Positions 28,688 to 37,369 are shown, numbered from the stretch's first letter. The stretch: DNA of 64,000 bases from Acidaminococcus fermentans (GCF_009696675.1 NZ_VULN01000002.1:62001-126000); one strand, 5' to 3'. Translations and numbers: made by a program. Notes: generated by a model not told the origin, from the sequence alone.

Positions 28688-29731
28688 ATGAGCAGCAAGA
28701 AATGGCTGGCCGCGGCAGCGGCTCTGCTGGCCTGCGGAACCCTCCTCCTGGCCGGCTGCGGCGGGGGAGACAAAAAGGCGGCGGATGGGAAGAAAGGGGT
28801 ATCCGGGAATGTAATGGTCTACACCTCCATGTATCCGGATATCGTCAATTCCATGTGCAAACCAAAAGTCCAGAAAGCCTTCCCGGATCTGAAAGTCAGC
28901 TGGTTCCAGGGCGGAACGGAAAAGATCAAGACCAAGATCGCCGGGGAAGTAAAGGCCAACAAGATCAGCGACGATGTGCTGATGGTGGCGGATCCTTCCT
29001 ATTACATCTATCTGAAGGAAAAAGGTCTGCTGCTGGATTACAAATCGCCGGAAACCAAGCATCACATCATGGAAGTGGACAAGGACGGAGCCTGGGCTGC
29101 CGTCCGGGTGTGCAACATGATCATCGCCTACAACAAGGACAAACTGAAACCGGAAGATGTGCCCACCAGCTGGCAGGACCTGACCAATCCCAAGTACAAG
29201 GGGCGCATCGCCATGCCCAACCCGCTGCTGTCCGGTACCGCCTATGTGGCCGTAGGGACCCTGGCGGACAAATTCGGCTGGGAATACTTTGATGCCCTGA
29301 AAGCCAACGGACTCAGGGTGGAAGAAGGGAACAGCGCCATTCAGAACAAGCTCCTGACCGGAGAATACATGGCCGCCATCATCCTGGAAGAAAACATCCT
29401 GAAGCTCCAGCAAACCAAGAAGGAACCTCTGGAAGTGGTCTATCCCAAGGAAGGCTGCATCCTGATTTCTTCCCCCATCGGGATCTTCAAGGCCACCAAG
29501 AACCCGGAAGGGGCCAAAGCCCTCACCGACTGGTGGCTGAGCAAGGAAGGCCAGGCGGCGGTAACAGCCGGCTGGATGCATTCTGTGCGGGATGATGTGG
29601 AAAAACCCAAAGGGGCCAAGTACAGTCTGAAGGAACTGCTGAAGAACGCTCTGAAAGTGGATTGGGAAAAACTCACCCGGGACGAATCCAAGATCAAGGA
29701 AGAATTCCGGTCCAGAGTCATGGATGCCTGA
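28688..29731 (+). CDS. ABC transporter substrate-binding lipoprotein (ferric/AfuA-FbpA type)
   Basis: A 347-residue predicted lipoprotein (lipobox LLAGC near residue 24). The type II binding-protein fold shows as VMVYTSMYPDIV at the start of the mature domain, FQGGTEKIKTKIAGE, PTSWQDLTNPKYKGRIAMPNP and EGCILISSPIGI. It heads an operon with a double-domain permease and an ATPase, the layout of FbpABC/AfuABC ferric uptake. Related systems carry phosphonates or polyamines, so the metal call is moderate. Confidence 0.87.
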   Translation: MSSKKWLAAAAALLACGTLLLAGCGGGDKKAADGKKGVSGNVMVYTSMYPDIVNSMCKPKVQKAFPDLKVSWFQGGTEKIKTKIAGEVKANKISDDVLMVADPSYYIYLKEKGLLLDYKSPETKHHIMEVDKDGAWAAVRVCNMIIAYNKDKLKPEDVPTSWQDLTNPKYKGRIAMPNPLLSGTAYVAVGTLADKFGWEYFDALKANGLRVEEGNSAIQNKLLTGEYMAAIILEENILKLQQTKKEPLEVVYPKEGCILISSPIGIFKATKNPEGAKALTDWWLSKEGQAAVTAGWMHSVRDDVEKPKGAKYSLKELLKNALKVDWEKLTRDESKIKEEFRSRVMDA

Positions 29732-29774
29732 TCCGGCGTGTTGCGGGACATGATGCCCAAGTATGCCTGGAGAC

Positions 29775-29813
29775 AAAAGGAGTCAGGGTCGGGAATCCAG
29801 CCCTGGCTCCTTT
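29775..29813 (+). terminator. Intra-operon hairpin between binding protein and permease
   Basis: AAAGGAGTCAGGG and CCCTGGCTCCTTT form a stem with one mismatch around a 12-base loop. The T run is only three long, so it is more likely a processing or partial-termination element that lowers permease mRNA relative to the binding protein. Confidence 0.55.
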
Positions 29814-29840
29814 CCTGCCTCATTGTGTCCAAAGGAGTGT

Positions 29841-31526
29841 ATGGTGAAAAAGTGGAATTTGCCTCGAATCGACAGTAAGTTTGCGGTCATTGCCCTTACC
29901 GTCCTGGCTCTGTTGTATTTTATCGTGCTGCCTCTGGCGGTACTGATCTGGGACAGCGTGATGGTGGAGGGGACCTTTGACCTGAGCAATTATGCAGCGG
30001 TGTACAGCCAGAAAGTGAACCTGAAAGCCCTGCGGAACACCGTGGAGATTTCCCTTCTGGTGATGCTGCTCAGCGTGCTGATCACCTTTCCCCTGGCCTG
30101 GCTCATTGGCCGGACGGACCTGCCGGGACGGAAAAAGTTCCGGACCATCCTGGTGGCCAGTTACATGATCCCACCCTATGTGGGAGCCATTGCCTGGACC
30201 CAGCTGCTGAACCCGGATGTGGGCTATCTGAACCAGCTGCTGAAAACCCTGTTTTCCCTGTCCCAGGCGCCTTTCAACATCTATACCCGGGGCGGGATGA
30301 TCTGGGTCCTGACCTTATTCTATTCTCCCTTTGCCTTCATTACCATTTCCCGGGCCATGGAAAAAATGGATCCTACCCTGGAGGAGGCTTCCCGGATCGC
30401 CGGAGCGTCTCCCCTCAAAGCCCTGTGGGATGTGACTCTGCCTCTTATGGCTCCCAGCATCTTGGCCGGGGGACTCCTGGTGTTCATCGGTGCCGGTTCC
30501 TGTTTCGGGATCCCGGCCATAGTGGGGATGCCCGGGAACATCGAAGTGCTCACCACCCGGATCGTATCCTTCGTGTACATGGGGGATGACCAGGGAATCC
30601 GGGACGCCACCACGTTAGCGGTTTCTCTGATGTTTCTGGCCAACGGGCTGCTGTTCTTCATGAGCTGGCTCATGGGCCGGAAGGACTACACCACCATCAG
30701 CGGCAAAAGCACCCGTCCGGTGCTGGTGGAACTGGGCCGTTGGAAAGGACTGGCCACTTTCTTTGTGGGGCTCTACGCCTTCCTTTCCGTGATCCTGCCC
30801 CTGGGGTCCATTGTGATGACCTCCTTCATGGTCAGCATGTCCAAGGGCATCCGGCTGGACAATTTCGGCATCGACGCCTGGATCCCGGTGCTGGAAAACA
30901 GCCAGTACCTGGACTGCATTTGGCGGTCCCTGGGCTATGCCTTCATTTCCGCCTGTGTGGGTACCCTGCTGGCCCTGTTTGTAGCCTATCTGTCCGTAAA
31001 GACCCGGGTGCCCGGCCGGTCCCTGCCGGATATCCTGGTGATGGTGGGGGGCAGTACCCCCAGTGTGGTCATTGCCCTGGCCCTGATCATCTTCTTTTCC
31101 GGCAACTATGGGCTGAACCTGTATTCCAGCATGTGGATCCTGATCGTCAGCTATCTGGTGAAATACATGACCATGAGTGTCCGGACCATTGCCGCTTCCC
31201 TGAGCCAGGTCTCCAGCAGTCTGGAAGAGGCGGGGCTCAACGCCGGGGCCGACTGGCTGCGGGTGTGCCGGGACATTATCATGCCCCTGATCGCCCCCTC
31301 CATTGTGGCCGGCTGGTTCCTGATCTTCATGCCCAGCTTTTATGAACTGACCATGTCCAACCTGCTCTACGGCAGTGACACCCAGACCATCGGGGTGCTG
31401 CTTTACGAGCTCCAGACCTATGCGGATACCCAGAATGCCTCCGTGCTGTCGGTGATCATCCTGGTGATCGTCATGGTGGGGAACCTGATCCTGAACAAGG
31501 TATCCAAGGGCAATATTGCCATTTGA
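29841..31526 (+). CDS. ABC transporter permease, two fused membrane domains (FbpB type)
   Basis: A permease of about 561 residues with two homologous halves of about six helices each. Both ATPase-contact loops are present: EEASRIAGASPLKALWDVTLPLMAPS (first half) and EEAGLNAGADWLRVCRDIIMPLIAPS (second half). This fused form is typical of ferric transporters. The reading frame extends upstream to 29763, but AAAGGAG at 29831-29837 points to the ATG at 29841 or the GTG at 29844. It is followed by the ATPase gene with no gap. Confidence 0.9.
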   Translation: MVKKWNLPRIDSKFAVIALTVLALLYFIVLPLAVLIWDSVMVEGTFDLSNYAAVYSQKVNLKALRNTVEISLLVMLLSVLITFPLAWLIGRTDLPGRKKFRTILVASYMIPPYVGAIAWTQLLNPDVGYLNQLLKTLFSLSQAPFNIYTRGGMIWVLTLFYSPFAFITISRAMEKMDPTLEEASRIAGASPLKALWDVTLPLMAPSILAGGLLVFIGAGSCFGIPAIVGMPGNIEVLTTRIVSFVYMGDDQGIRDATTLAVSLMFLANGLLFFMSWLMGRKDYTTISGKSTRPVLVELGRWKGLATFFVGLYAFLSVILPLGSIVMTSFMVSMSKGIRLDNFGIDAWIPVLENSQYLDCIWRSLGYAFISACVGTLLALFVAYLSVKTRVPGRSLPDILVMVGGSTPSVVIALALIIFFSGNYGLNLYSSMWILIVSYLVKYMTMSVRTIAASLSQVSSSLEEAGLNAGADWLRVCRDIIMPLIAPSIVAGWFLIFMPSFYELTMSNLLYGSDTQTIGVLLYELQTYADTQNASVLSVIILVIVMVGNLILNKVSKGNIAI

Positions 31527-31540
31527 TGAGGAGGACTATT

Positions 31541-32611
31541 GTGGCTCAAGTAAAATTGGAACATCTCTACAAACGGTTCGGTGCCGTGACGGCCGTGGGG
31601 GATTTCAACCTGGAGGTGGCGGATGGGGAATTCATATCCTTCCTGGGACCCTCCGGATGCGGCAAATCCACTACCCTGCGGATGATCGCCGGCTTTGAAC
31701 GGCCCACGGAAGGGAACATCCTGCTGGGGGACACCCTGGTGAGCAGTGCGGAATCCCATGTGTTCGTACCCCCGGAAAAGCGGAACATCGGCATGGTGTT
31801 CCAGTCCTATGCGGTATGGCCCCATATGACTGTGGCGGAAAACGTGGCTTATCCCCTGAAGATCCAGAAGGTCCCCAAAGAGGAACGGGACAAACGGGTG
31901 GCCGAGGCTCTTTCCATGGTCCATCTGGACAAGTACGGGGAACGGTATCCCAGCCAGCTGTCCGGAGGCCAGCAGCAGCGGGTGGCTCTGGCCCGGGCTC
32001 TGATCGCCCAGCCGGGTCTGCTGCTTCTGGACGAACCGCTGTCCAACCTGGATGCCAAACTCCGGGAAAGCATGCGGTTCGAAATCTCCTCCCTCCAGAA
32101 ACGGCTGGGGATCACGGTGATCTACGTGACCCACGACCAGTCGGAAGCCATGACCATGAGTGACCGGATCGTGGTGATGAACGGAGGCGTGGTCCAGCAG
32201 GTGGGACGGCCTTATGAAGTGTATACCCATCCGGTGAACCGGATGGTGGCGGATTTCATCGGCCTGGTGAATTTCCTGCCGGCGGAAGTCCGGGGCGAAC
32301 GGGTCTTTGTCCAGGGCACCCAGGTGTCCTTCCCCAATAAGGCGAACCTGCCGGCAGGGCCGGCCATCATCGGGGTCCGTCCGGAAAACATCACCCTGTC
32401 CAAAACCGGTGGGATGCTCCAGGGAACGGTGAAGCACCGGTTTTACATGGGAGATGCGGTGGATTACCGGATCCAGGTGGGAGACCATGTCCTCCGGGTG
32501 ATGACCCACGGCAGCGCCTACCACCAGTGGGCTGACGGAGAGAACCTGTACCTGGACCTGGAGGACGTGATCCTCCTGAACAACGAAAAGAGCAATTATG
32601 TGATTACGTGA
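31541..32611 (+). CDS. ABC transporter ATP-binding protein (FbpC/PotA type)
   Basis: An ATPase of about 356 residues: Walker [10 protein letters not shown], signature [15 protein letters not shown], Walker [17 protein letters not shown] and the H-loop THDQ. A C-terminal TOBE-like regulatory domain lies from about residue 240 ([11 protein letters not shown]). An ATG at 31526 overlaps the permease stop, but GAGGAGG at 31528-31534 is spaced 6 bases before GTG 31541, which is preferred. It energises the permease upstream. Confidence 0.93.
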   Translation: MAQVKLEHLYKRFGAVTAVGDFNLEVADGEFISFLGPSGCGKSTTLRMIAGFERPTEGNILLGDTLVSSAESHVFVPPEKRNIGMVFQSYAVWPHMTVAENVAYPLKIQKVPKEERDKRVAEALSMVHLDKYGERYPSQLSGGQQQRVALARALIAQPGLLLLDEPLSNLDAKLRESMRFEISSLQKRLGITVIYVTHDQSEAMTMSDRIVVMNGGVVQQVGRPYEVYTHPVNRMVADFIGLVNFLPAEVRGERVFVQGTQVSFPNKANLPAGPAIIGVRPENITLSKTGGMLQGTVKHRFYMGDAVDYRIQVGDHVLRVMTHGSAYHQWADGENLYLDLEDVILLNNEKSNYVIT

Positions 32612-32614
32612 AAG

Positions 32615-32648
32615 AGGGGGTGTTGCACGTTTCGTGCAACACCCCCTT
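32615..32648 (+). terminator. Terminator-like hairpin after the ferric-type ABC operon
   Basis: GGGGGTGTTGCACG, the loop TTT and CGTGCAACACCCCC form a perfect stem, but only two T residues follow. Its stem sequence belongs to the TG(T/C)TGC group. Confidence 0.7.
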
Positions 32649-32672
32649 AGCTGTAGAGCCGCATAGCGGCTC

Positions 32673-32860
32673 AAGTCTGGAGTCGGAAGTCTGGAGCCGA
32701 AGGTTAAATTTGCAGGCAAATTTTTTGAATGTGTAGAACCTTTGGACGAAATGATCGCTCAGATTGATTTCGATTCTGGTTTTACATAATCAAAAGGATC
32801 CGTCCAGCCAGACGGATCCTGTCCTGAGGCTTCCGACTTCAGACTCCCGACTTCCGACTA
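32673..32860. repeat. Intergenic inverted-repeat element, about 190 bp
   Basis: The left arm (AAGTCTGGAGTCGGAAGTC, 32673-32691) is mirrored by the right arm (GACTTCAGACTCCCGACTTCCGACT region, 32831-32860). Inside lie an AT hairpin AAATTTGCAGGCAAATTT with TTTTGAAT after it, which resembles the middle block of the 13.1 and 53.8 kb repeats, and a small hairpin GGATCCGTC/GACGGATCC. No ORF is credible. The 325-base gap holds only this element and the two flanking hairpins. Confidence 0.6.
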
Positions 32861-32903
32861 AGGGGCTGTTGCGCATGCAACAGCCCCTTTTCCATGGTAT
32901 AAT
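32861..32903 (+). promoter_or_regulatory. Hairpin plus -10 box upstream of ridA
   Basis: GGGGCTGTTGC and GCAACAGCCCC with T4 (32862-32889) form a terminator-type hairpin. It is followed directly by a perfect TATAAT at 32898-32903, the likely -10 of ridA. The -35 region would therefore lie inside the hairpin. Confidence 0.5.
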
Positions 32904-32936
32904 ACCCCTATCCCAACTTTTAAGGAGGTTTTTCCC

Positions 32937-33317
32937 ATGAACAAACAGATTGCAACTCCCAAAGCCCCCGGTGCCATCGGACCTTATTCCCAGGGTATCG
33001 AAGCGTCCGGCAAGACCGTGTATGTTTCCGGCCAGATCCCCATCGACCCGGCTACCGGTGAATTTGCCGGGACAGATATTGTGACCCAGACCCGCCAGTC
33101 CCTGACCAATGTGAAAAACATCCTGGAAGCCGCCGGCTACACCATGGAGGATGTGGTGAAGACTACAGTGCTTCTCAGCGACATTGCCGATTTCGGTCCC
33201 ATGAACGAAGTGTACGGCACCTTCTTCACCGGCGTATGCCCGGCCCGTGCCTGCTTCCAAGTGGCCGCTCTGCCCAAAGGGGCCCTGGTGGAAATCGAAG
33301 CTTTTGCGTGCAAGTGA
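32937..33317 (+). CDS. ridA: RidA-family reactive enamine/imine deaminase
   Basis: A 126-residue protein of the YjgF/RidA fold: APGAIGPYSQGIEASGKTVYVSGQIP at the start and the conserved Arg in CPARACFQVAALPKGALVEIEA. It hydrolyses 2-aminoacrylate and related imines made by PLP dehydratases, protecting PLP enzymes. In an amino-acid fermenter this is a general housekeeping role. AAGGAGG precedes the ATG. It forms a single-gene unit between two hairpins. Confidence 0.95.
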   Translation: MNKQIATPKAPGAIGPYSQGIEASGKTVYVSGQIPIDPATGEFAGTDIVTQTRQSLTNVKNILEAAGYTMEDVVKTTVLLSDIADFGPMNEVYGTFFTGVCPARACFQVAALPKGALVEIEAFACK

Positions 33318-33321
33318 TAAA

Positions 33322-33356
33322 AGGGGGCTGTTGCCATGGGCAACAGCCCCCTTTTT
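33322..33356. terminator. Bidirectional terminator between ridA and the IclR gene
   Basis: GGGGGCTGTTGCC, the loop ATG and GGCAACAGCCCCC form a 13-bp perfect stem with T5 on the right and A-rich bases on the left. It lies between the convergent genes. Confidence 0.92.
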
Positions 33357-34108
33357 CACTCTTCCAACAATGCACTTTTCCGCTCCAGCCGGGTTACCGT
33401 TTCTTCCAGTCCCTGCCGGAGCACCGGGTAGGTGATGGCCCGAAGCCGGTCCACTGGACCGGAAATGGTCAGGACGAACCGTTTATCCTTCAGATGGAGG
33501 GGCATGGCGATGGCGGCCACCCCCTGGTCCACTTCTCCTTCCGAAATACAGTATCCGTCCTGGAGGATCTTCAGCAGCTGGTTCTTCAGGATCCGTTGCT
33601 TCGTCCGGTCCGGTTCCAGTTCCTGGAGCAGCTGCTCCCGCAGTTCTTCCGGCTGGGCGGCCAGCAGGGTCTTGCCTGTGGCGCCGCTGCGCAGAGGGAC
33701 GATGTAGCCCCGTTCTCCCGCCACCCCCAGACGGTGCCGGCTTTTGGCCAGGTCCGCACAAATCCCCGTATGGCCCAGGAGCACGGACAGTACCACGGTT
33801 TCGTTGAACTTTTCCGCCAGCCGGTGCATTTCTTCCGACAGCAGATCCCGGGAGGTGTTGTGGACGGAAACGGCGGAAGCCACCAGCAGGATCCCGGTTC
33901 CCAGGTAGTACTTTCCGGTTTTGGCGGATTGTTCCATCCATCCAGCCTGCTGGAGGGTCCGGAGGATCCGGTAGACCGTGGTCTTGTGGAGCCCCAGGGC
34001 TTTGCTGATTTCCGTAAGGCTCAGGGTTTCCCGGCGCTGGGCGGCATACAGCTCAAGGATCCGGATGGCATGGAGGACGGAATGGACCGCCGGTGTGGTT
34101 TCTGCCAT
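33356..34108 (-). CDS. IclR-family transcriptional regulator
   Basis: A regulator of about 250 residues: winged helix at residues 5-65 (LSLTEISKALGLHKTTVYRILRTLQQAGW) and the IclR effector domain from about residue 80 (GATGKTLLAAQPEE, GYCISEGEVDQGVAAIAMP). The frame extends upstream to 34372, but the added stretch has no family similarity. The ATG at 34108 has GGAAAGGAAG upstream and the usual IclR length. It is divergent from the ureohydrolase-like gene, with candidate operators between, so it probably controls that operon. Confidence 0.92.
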   Translation of the reverse strand: MAETTPAVHSVLHAIRILELYAAQRRETLSLTEISKALGLHKTTVYRILRTLQQAGWMEQSAKTGKYYLGTGILLVASAVSVHNTSRDLLSEEMHRLAEKFNETVVLSVLLGHTGICADLAKSRHRLGVAGERGYIVPLRSGATGKTLLAAQPEELREQLLQELEPDRTKQRILKNQLLKILQDGYCISEGEVDQGVAAIAMPLHLKDKRFVLTISGPVDRLRAITYPVLRQGLEETVTRLERKSALLEE

Positions 34109-34193
34109 AACATTGAACTTCCTTTCCCAATGGATCTTGTTTTCCCTCATTATACGGAGAACCAAAAACAGGGTCAAGGAAAATTGTTTCGTT

Positions 34194-34257
34194 ATAGTGT
34201 CCGTATTGCGAAATAGTGTCCAATTTCGTTGACTTCCCAGAGGGGTCTTCCTATAAT
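34194..34257 (+). promoter_or_regulatory. Promoter and candidate IclR operator of the ureohydrolase-like operon
   Basis: TTGACT at 34229-34234 and a perfect TATAAT at 34252-34257 are 17 bases apart. Directly upstream lie two copies of ATAGTGTCC (34194-34202, 34213-34221; 19 bases start to start) and an inverted pair CGAAAT/ATTTCG (34209-34214, 34223-34228). IclR proteins bind such palindromes as dimers. Confidence 0.55.
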
Positions 34258-34307
34258 GGTCCCAAGAGAAGGGAAAACCCAAGTACAGAAAGAAGAGGAG
34301 ATTGCAC

Positions 34308-35276
34308 ATGGACAACTTCAGCCTGCAGAAACCTTTGAATATGGCCCCTACGGGCATTGCCACCTTTGCCAAAACCGACCTGGCGCCGGATATTTACAAC
34401 CTGAATGCGGATATCGCCATCCTGGGAGCGCCGTTTGACCTGGCTATCCAGGGACGTACTGGCTGCCGGCTGGGGCCCCGGGGCATCCGTCTGGGTTCCA
34501 CCCGGTTTACCTACAAAAAAGGCGGCACCTACGATTCCGAACGGAAAGAATTCTACATGGATACGGACAAATGGAAGGTGGTGGACTGCGGGGATGCGGA
34601 TTATATCCCCGGGGACCTGATGGGTACCATGGCCAACCTCCGGGAAGCGGTCCGGATCATCCAGAGCCAGGGTACCATGCCGGTGGTGCTGGGTGGGGAC
34701 TGCGCCGTGGACTTCCCTATGCTTCAGGGCATGGAAGGGGCCGGCAAGTTTGACATCATCCACATTGATGCCCATCTGGACTGGACCAAGCCTCTGGACG
34801 GGCAGAAATATTTCAATGGGTCTCCCATGCGGAACGCAGCCAGCCTGCCCTATGTGGGACGGATCCTCCATCTGGGGATCCGGGGCATCGGCAGCAGCGG
34901 CCCGGAAGACTTTGCAGAAGCCCGGGAACACGGGGACGGGATCTACTCCGTCCGGGACGTGCGGAAAAAGGGCATCGAGGCCATCCTGGACGAATTCCAG
35001 CCGGCGGACAAAGTGGTGCTCTGCTTCGACATCGATGCCATGGATGCGGTGTACGCTCCGGCCACCGGTTCTCCCATGTTTGGGGGCTTCAACTACGACG
35101 ATGCGGTGGATATCCTGGAAGCCATTGCCAACCATACGGAACTGGTGGGGATGGTGCTGACGGAAGTGGCCCCTCCTTTTGACGATGTGGGGGGCACCAC
35201 CGGGTATCTGGCGGCCCGGCTGATTTCTGACATGCTGGGGTTTGCCACCAAGGCCCGGGAAAAGAAACAGGAGTAA
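34308..35276 (+). CDS. Ureohydrolase-superfamily protein (agmatinase-like) with altered metal-site residues
   Basis: A protein of about 322 residues with the arginase/agmatinase fold. Metal-ligand motifs are partly intact: DAHLD (154-158) and DIDAMD (241-246), plus Glu286 in LTEVAPP. The first ligand motif GGDH reads GGDC (Cys132), and the catalytic HGxP motif reads FNGSP (Asn170). Metal content and substrate may therefore differ from agmatinase. GAGGAG lies 7 bases before the ATG at 34308. The stop is 3 bases before an ECF folate-type S component, and an IclR gene is divergent. Guanidino-compound or formimino hydrolysis is possible but unproven. Confidence 0.82.
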   Translation: MDNFSLQKPLNMAPTGIATFAKTDLAPDIYNLNADIAILGAPFDLAIQGRTGCRLGPRGIRLGSTRFTYKKGGTYDSERKEFYMDTDKWKVVDCGDADYIPGDLMGTMANLREAVRIIQSQGTMPVVLGGDCAVDFPMLQGMEGAGKFDIIHIDAHLDWTKPLDGQKYFNGSPMRNAASLPYVGRILHLGIRGIGSSGPEDFAEAREHGDGIYSVRDVRKKGIEAILDEFQPADKVVLCFDIDAMDAVYAPATGSPMFGGFNYDDAVDILEAIANHTELVGMVLTEVAPPFDDVGGTTGYLAARLISDMLGFATKAREKKQE

Positions 35277-35279
35277 GCC

Positions 35280-35798
35280 ATGACAGGGCTGCAGAAAAGG
35301 CGGCCCGGACAGTGGATCACCATGATCGGGTTCTGTGTGGCCATGGAGGTGATCCTGGCCCGGTTCCTGTCTCTCCATACCTGGAATCTGAAAATCGGCT
35401 TCAGCTTTCTGCCGGTGGCGGCGGCTGCCCTGTGGGGCGGGCCTCTGGCCGGCGGCATCACCGGGGCCCTGGGGGATCTGATTGGAGCCCTGCTGTTTCC
35501 GGTGGGAGCTTATTTCCCCGGATTTACCCTGTCCAGCTTCCTGGATGGGGTGGTGTACGGCTGGTGCTTCCGCCGGGGCATCGGCAAGCGGCAGATCCTG
35601 TTGGCGGTGCTGGTGGTCCAGGTGGCCATCAGCCTGCTGCTGAACACCTTTTGGCTCACGGTATTGTTCCAGGTCCCCTGGAAAGACCTGGCCACTCTCC
35701 GGCTGTTCCAGTGCGCTGCCGGGATCGTGATCAAGTTCGGGATCCTGAGCCTGGTACTGCCGGTATTGAAGAAACATCTGGTTCCCTTAGGAAAATAA
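35280..35798 (+). CDS. ECF transporter S component, folate (FolT) family
   Basis: A 172-residue membrane protein with about six helices: ARFLSLHTWNLKIGFSFLPVAAAALWGGPLAGGITGALGDLIGA and YFPGFTLSSFLDGVVYG match the FolT-type S component. It would bind folate or a related vitamin and borrow a shared EcfAT module, which is not in this window. It is co-transcribed with the ureohydrolase-like gene, which is unusual for FolT and may mean a different ligand. Confidence 0.85.
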   Translation: MTGLQKRRPGQWITMIGFCVAMEVILARFLSLHTWNLKIGFSFLPVAAAALWGGPLAGGITGALGDLIGALLFPVGAYFPGFTLSSFLDGVVYGWCFRRGIGKRQILLAVLVVQVAISLLLNTFWLTVLFQVPWKDLATLRLFQCAAGIVIKFGILSLVLPVLKKHLVPLGK

Positions 35799-35841
35799 AA
35801 GATGGGTGTGCTGCACGTCTTGTGCAGCACACCCATCTTTT
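35797..35841. terminator. Bidirectional terminator, 19-bp perfect stem
   Basis: AAAGATGGGTGTGCTGCAC (35798-35816) pairs perfectly with 35822-35840 around the loop GTCTT. The arms carry AAA and TTT at their outer ends. It separates convergent genes. Confidence 0.92.
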
Positions 35842-37244
35842 CAATCTGCTCCTAAAGGTATTTCTTCTTTTTCTTTCTTTTCCTGGATCTCCTTCCAAAG
35901 TTTTGCAGCCATAGGAGCCCAGGCTTTGGCATAAGCTTGGCAGCTGCCGCAGAGGGTATCCACGTCTTCCGGCGACTGGAGGTCGGTGGAACGGGCACCG
36001 GAGCGATGGACCATGGCTTTCAGGCAGTCAGGGTTCTCCAGCATGGGACAGGGCCGCAGGTGGTTTGCATTGAAAGGCTGCCCTTTGGCATATTCCTGGA
36101 ACAGGGGCTGGCGCAGGCAGGTGAGCAGGTCGTCCCGGTTGATATTGGCACTGGAATAGTGGATGAATACACAAGGTTCCACATCCCCGGCCGGGTTGAT
36201 GTGGCAGTAGTTCCGACCCCCGGCGATGCAGCCGCCGATGAATTCCCCGTCGTTCTGGAAGTCGATGGGGAACAGAGCGATGGGATTTTCGCTGCTGCGG
36301 ATCTCCCGGATCCGCCGGACCATATAGGCACGCTGTTCCGGGGTGGGCAGCAGATCCAGAGAGGCTTCATTGCCTACAGGCATGTAATGGAAGAACCAGC
36401 TGTACCAGGCTCCGTTGTCCACCAGCATCTGGAGGAAACGGTCACTGGTGACGGTTTCGATGTTCTTCCGGGTGTAGCAGATGGAAGTCCCGAAGAAAAT
36501 CCCATATTTCTTCAAGAGAGCCATGGCGTGCATCACTTTATCGAAATCACCTTTGCCACGGCGGCTGTCATTGACTTCCCGATAGCCTTCGATGCTGATG
36601 GAGAAGCTCAGGTTCCCCACGTCCACTACCTGGCGGCAGAAATCCTCATCGATCAGGGTGCCGTTGGTGAAGGCGTGGAATTCACAGTCCGGATGGGCCC
36701 GGCAGAGCTTCAGGATATCCCCTTTCCGGACCAGAGGTTCGCCCCCGGTCATCATGAAGGTATGGACCCCCAGGGCTTTCCCCTGAGTCACGATCTTGTC
36801 CATGGTTTCATAGGAAAGGTTCAGGGTATGGCCGTATTCCGCCGCCCAGCAGCCGATGCAGTGCATGTTGCAGGCACTGGTAGGGTCGAACAGGATGGTC
36901 CAGGGAATGTTGCAGTGGTATTTTTCCCGGCAGGCTTTCCGGGTCTTCAGTCCATAAAATCCCGATTCAAAACCCAGATTCATGATCCCGGTTTTCAGGA
37001 TATGGGGATTCAGGGTATCCAGGCCCCGTTCCACAAACTTCCACCATTTTCCGTCCTGGCGAATCAGTTCCCGGGCACCGGCAAAGGAGGAAGGGGCGAA
37101 AAAGCTCCCAAAGAATTTCTCCATCAGATAGGAAAGACGGAGCAGGGATTTCTTCCGTTCTTCCGGATCTTTTACAGACAGTACATGATCAACCACCGTT
37201 TCCACGGCTTTCCGTTCAGCATCATGGATCAGCTTGCTTTCCAT
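35841..37244 (-). CDS. Radical SAM protein with SPASM-like C-terminal domain
   Basis: A 467-residue protein with the [4Fe-4S]/SAM motif CNMHCIGCW at about residues 125-133 and MTGGEPLVRKGDIL as the SAM-binding GGE motif. The C-terminal part carries further cysteines (GGCIAGGRNYCHINPAGDVEPCVFIHYS and CPMLENPDCL, plus CGSCQ), as in SPASM domains that bind extra clusters. The first 110 residues are helical and not typical of peptide maturases. No small precursor peptide gene is visible nearby. The reaction is unknown. It has its own promoter. Confidence 0.85.
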   Translation of the reverse strand: MESKLIHDAERKAVETVVDHVLSVKDPEERKKSLLRLSYLMEKFFGSFFAPSSFAGARELIRQDGKWWKFVERGLDTLNPHILKTGIMNLGFESGFYGLKTRKACREKYHCNIPWTILFDPTSACNMHCIGCWAAEYGHTLNLSYETMDKIVTQGKALGVHTFMMTGGEPLVRKGDILKLCRAHPDCEFHAFTNGTLIDEDFCRQVVDVGNLSFSISIEGYREVNDSRRGKGDFDKVMHAMALLKKYGIFFGTSICYTRKNIETVTSDRFLQMLVDNGAWYSWFFHYMPVGNEASLDLLPTPEQRAYMVRRIREIRSSENPIALFPIDFQNDGEFIGGCIAGGRNYCHINPAGDVEPCVFIHYSSANINRDDLLTCLRQPLFQEYAKGQPFNANHLRPCPMLENPDCLKAMVHRSGARSTDLQSPEDVDTLCGSCQAYAKAWAPMAAKLWKEIQEKKEKEEIPLGAD

Positions 37245-37279
37245 GATCCCTCATCTCCTTCATTACAACTTCAGATATA

Positions 37280-37307
37280 AGTATAGCAGACGGAGATTAA
37301 AAGTCAA
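37280..37307 (-). promoter_or_regulatory. Promoter of the radical SAM gene
   Basis: Read on the - strand, TTGACT (37307-37302) and TATACT (37285-37280) are 16 bases apart, about 36 bases before the ATG. Confidence 0.75.
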
Positions 37308-37369
37308 AAAGACAAATCAATTTCACAATTAAAAAATAAACAAAGAGAAAAGTGTAACATGGTGTTACA

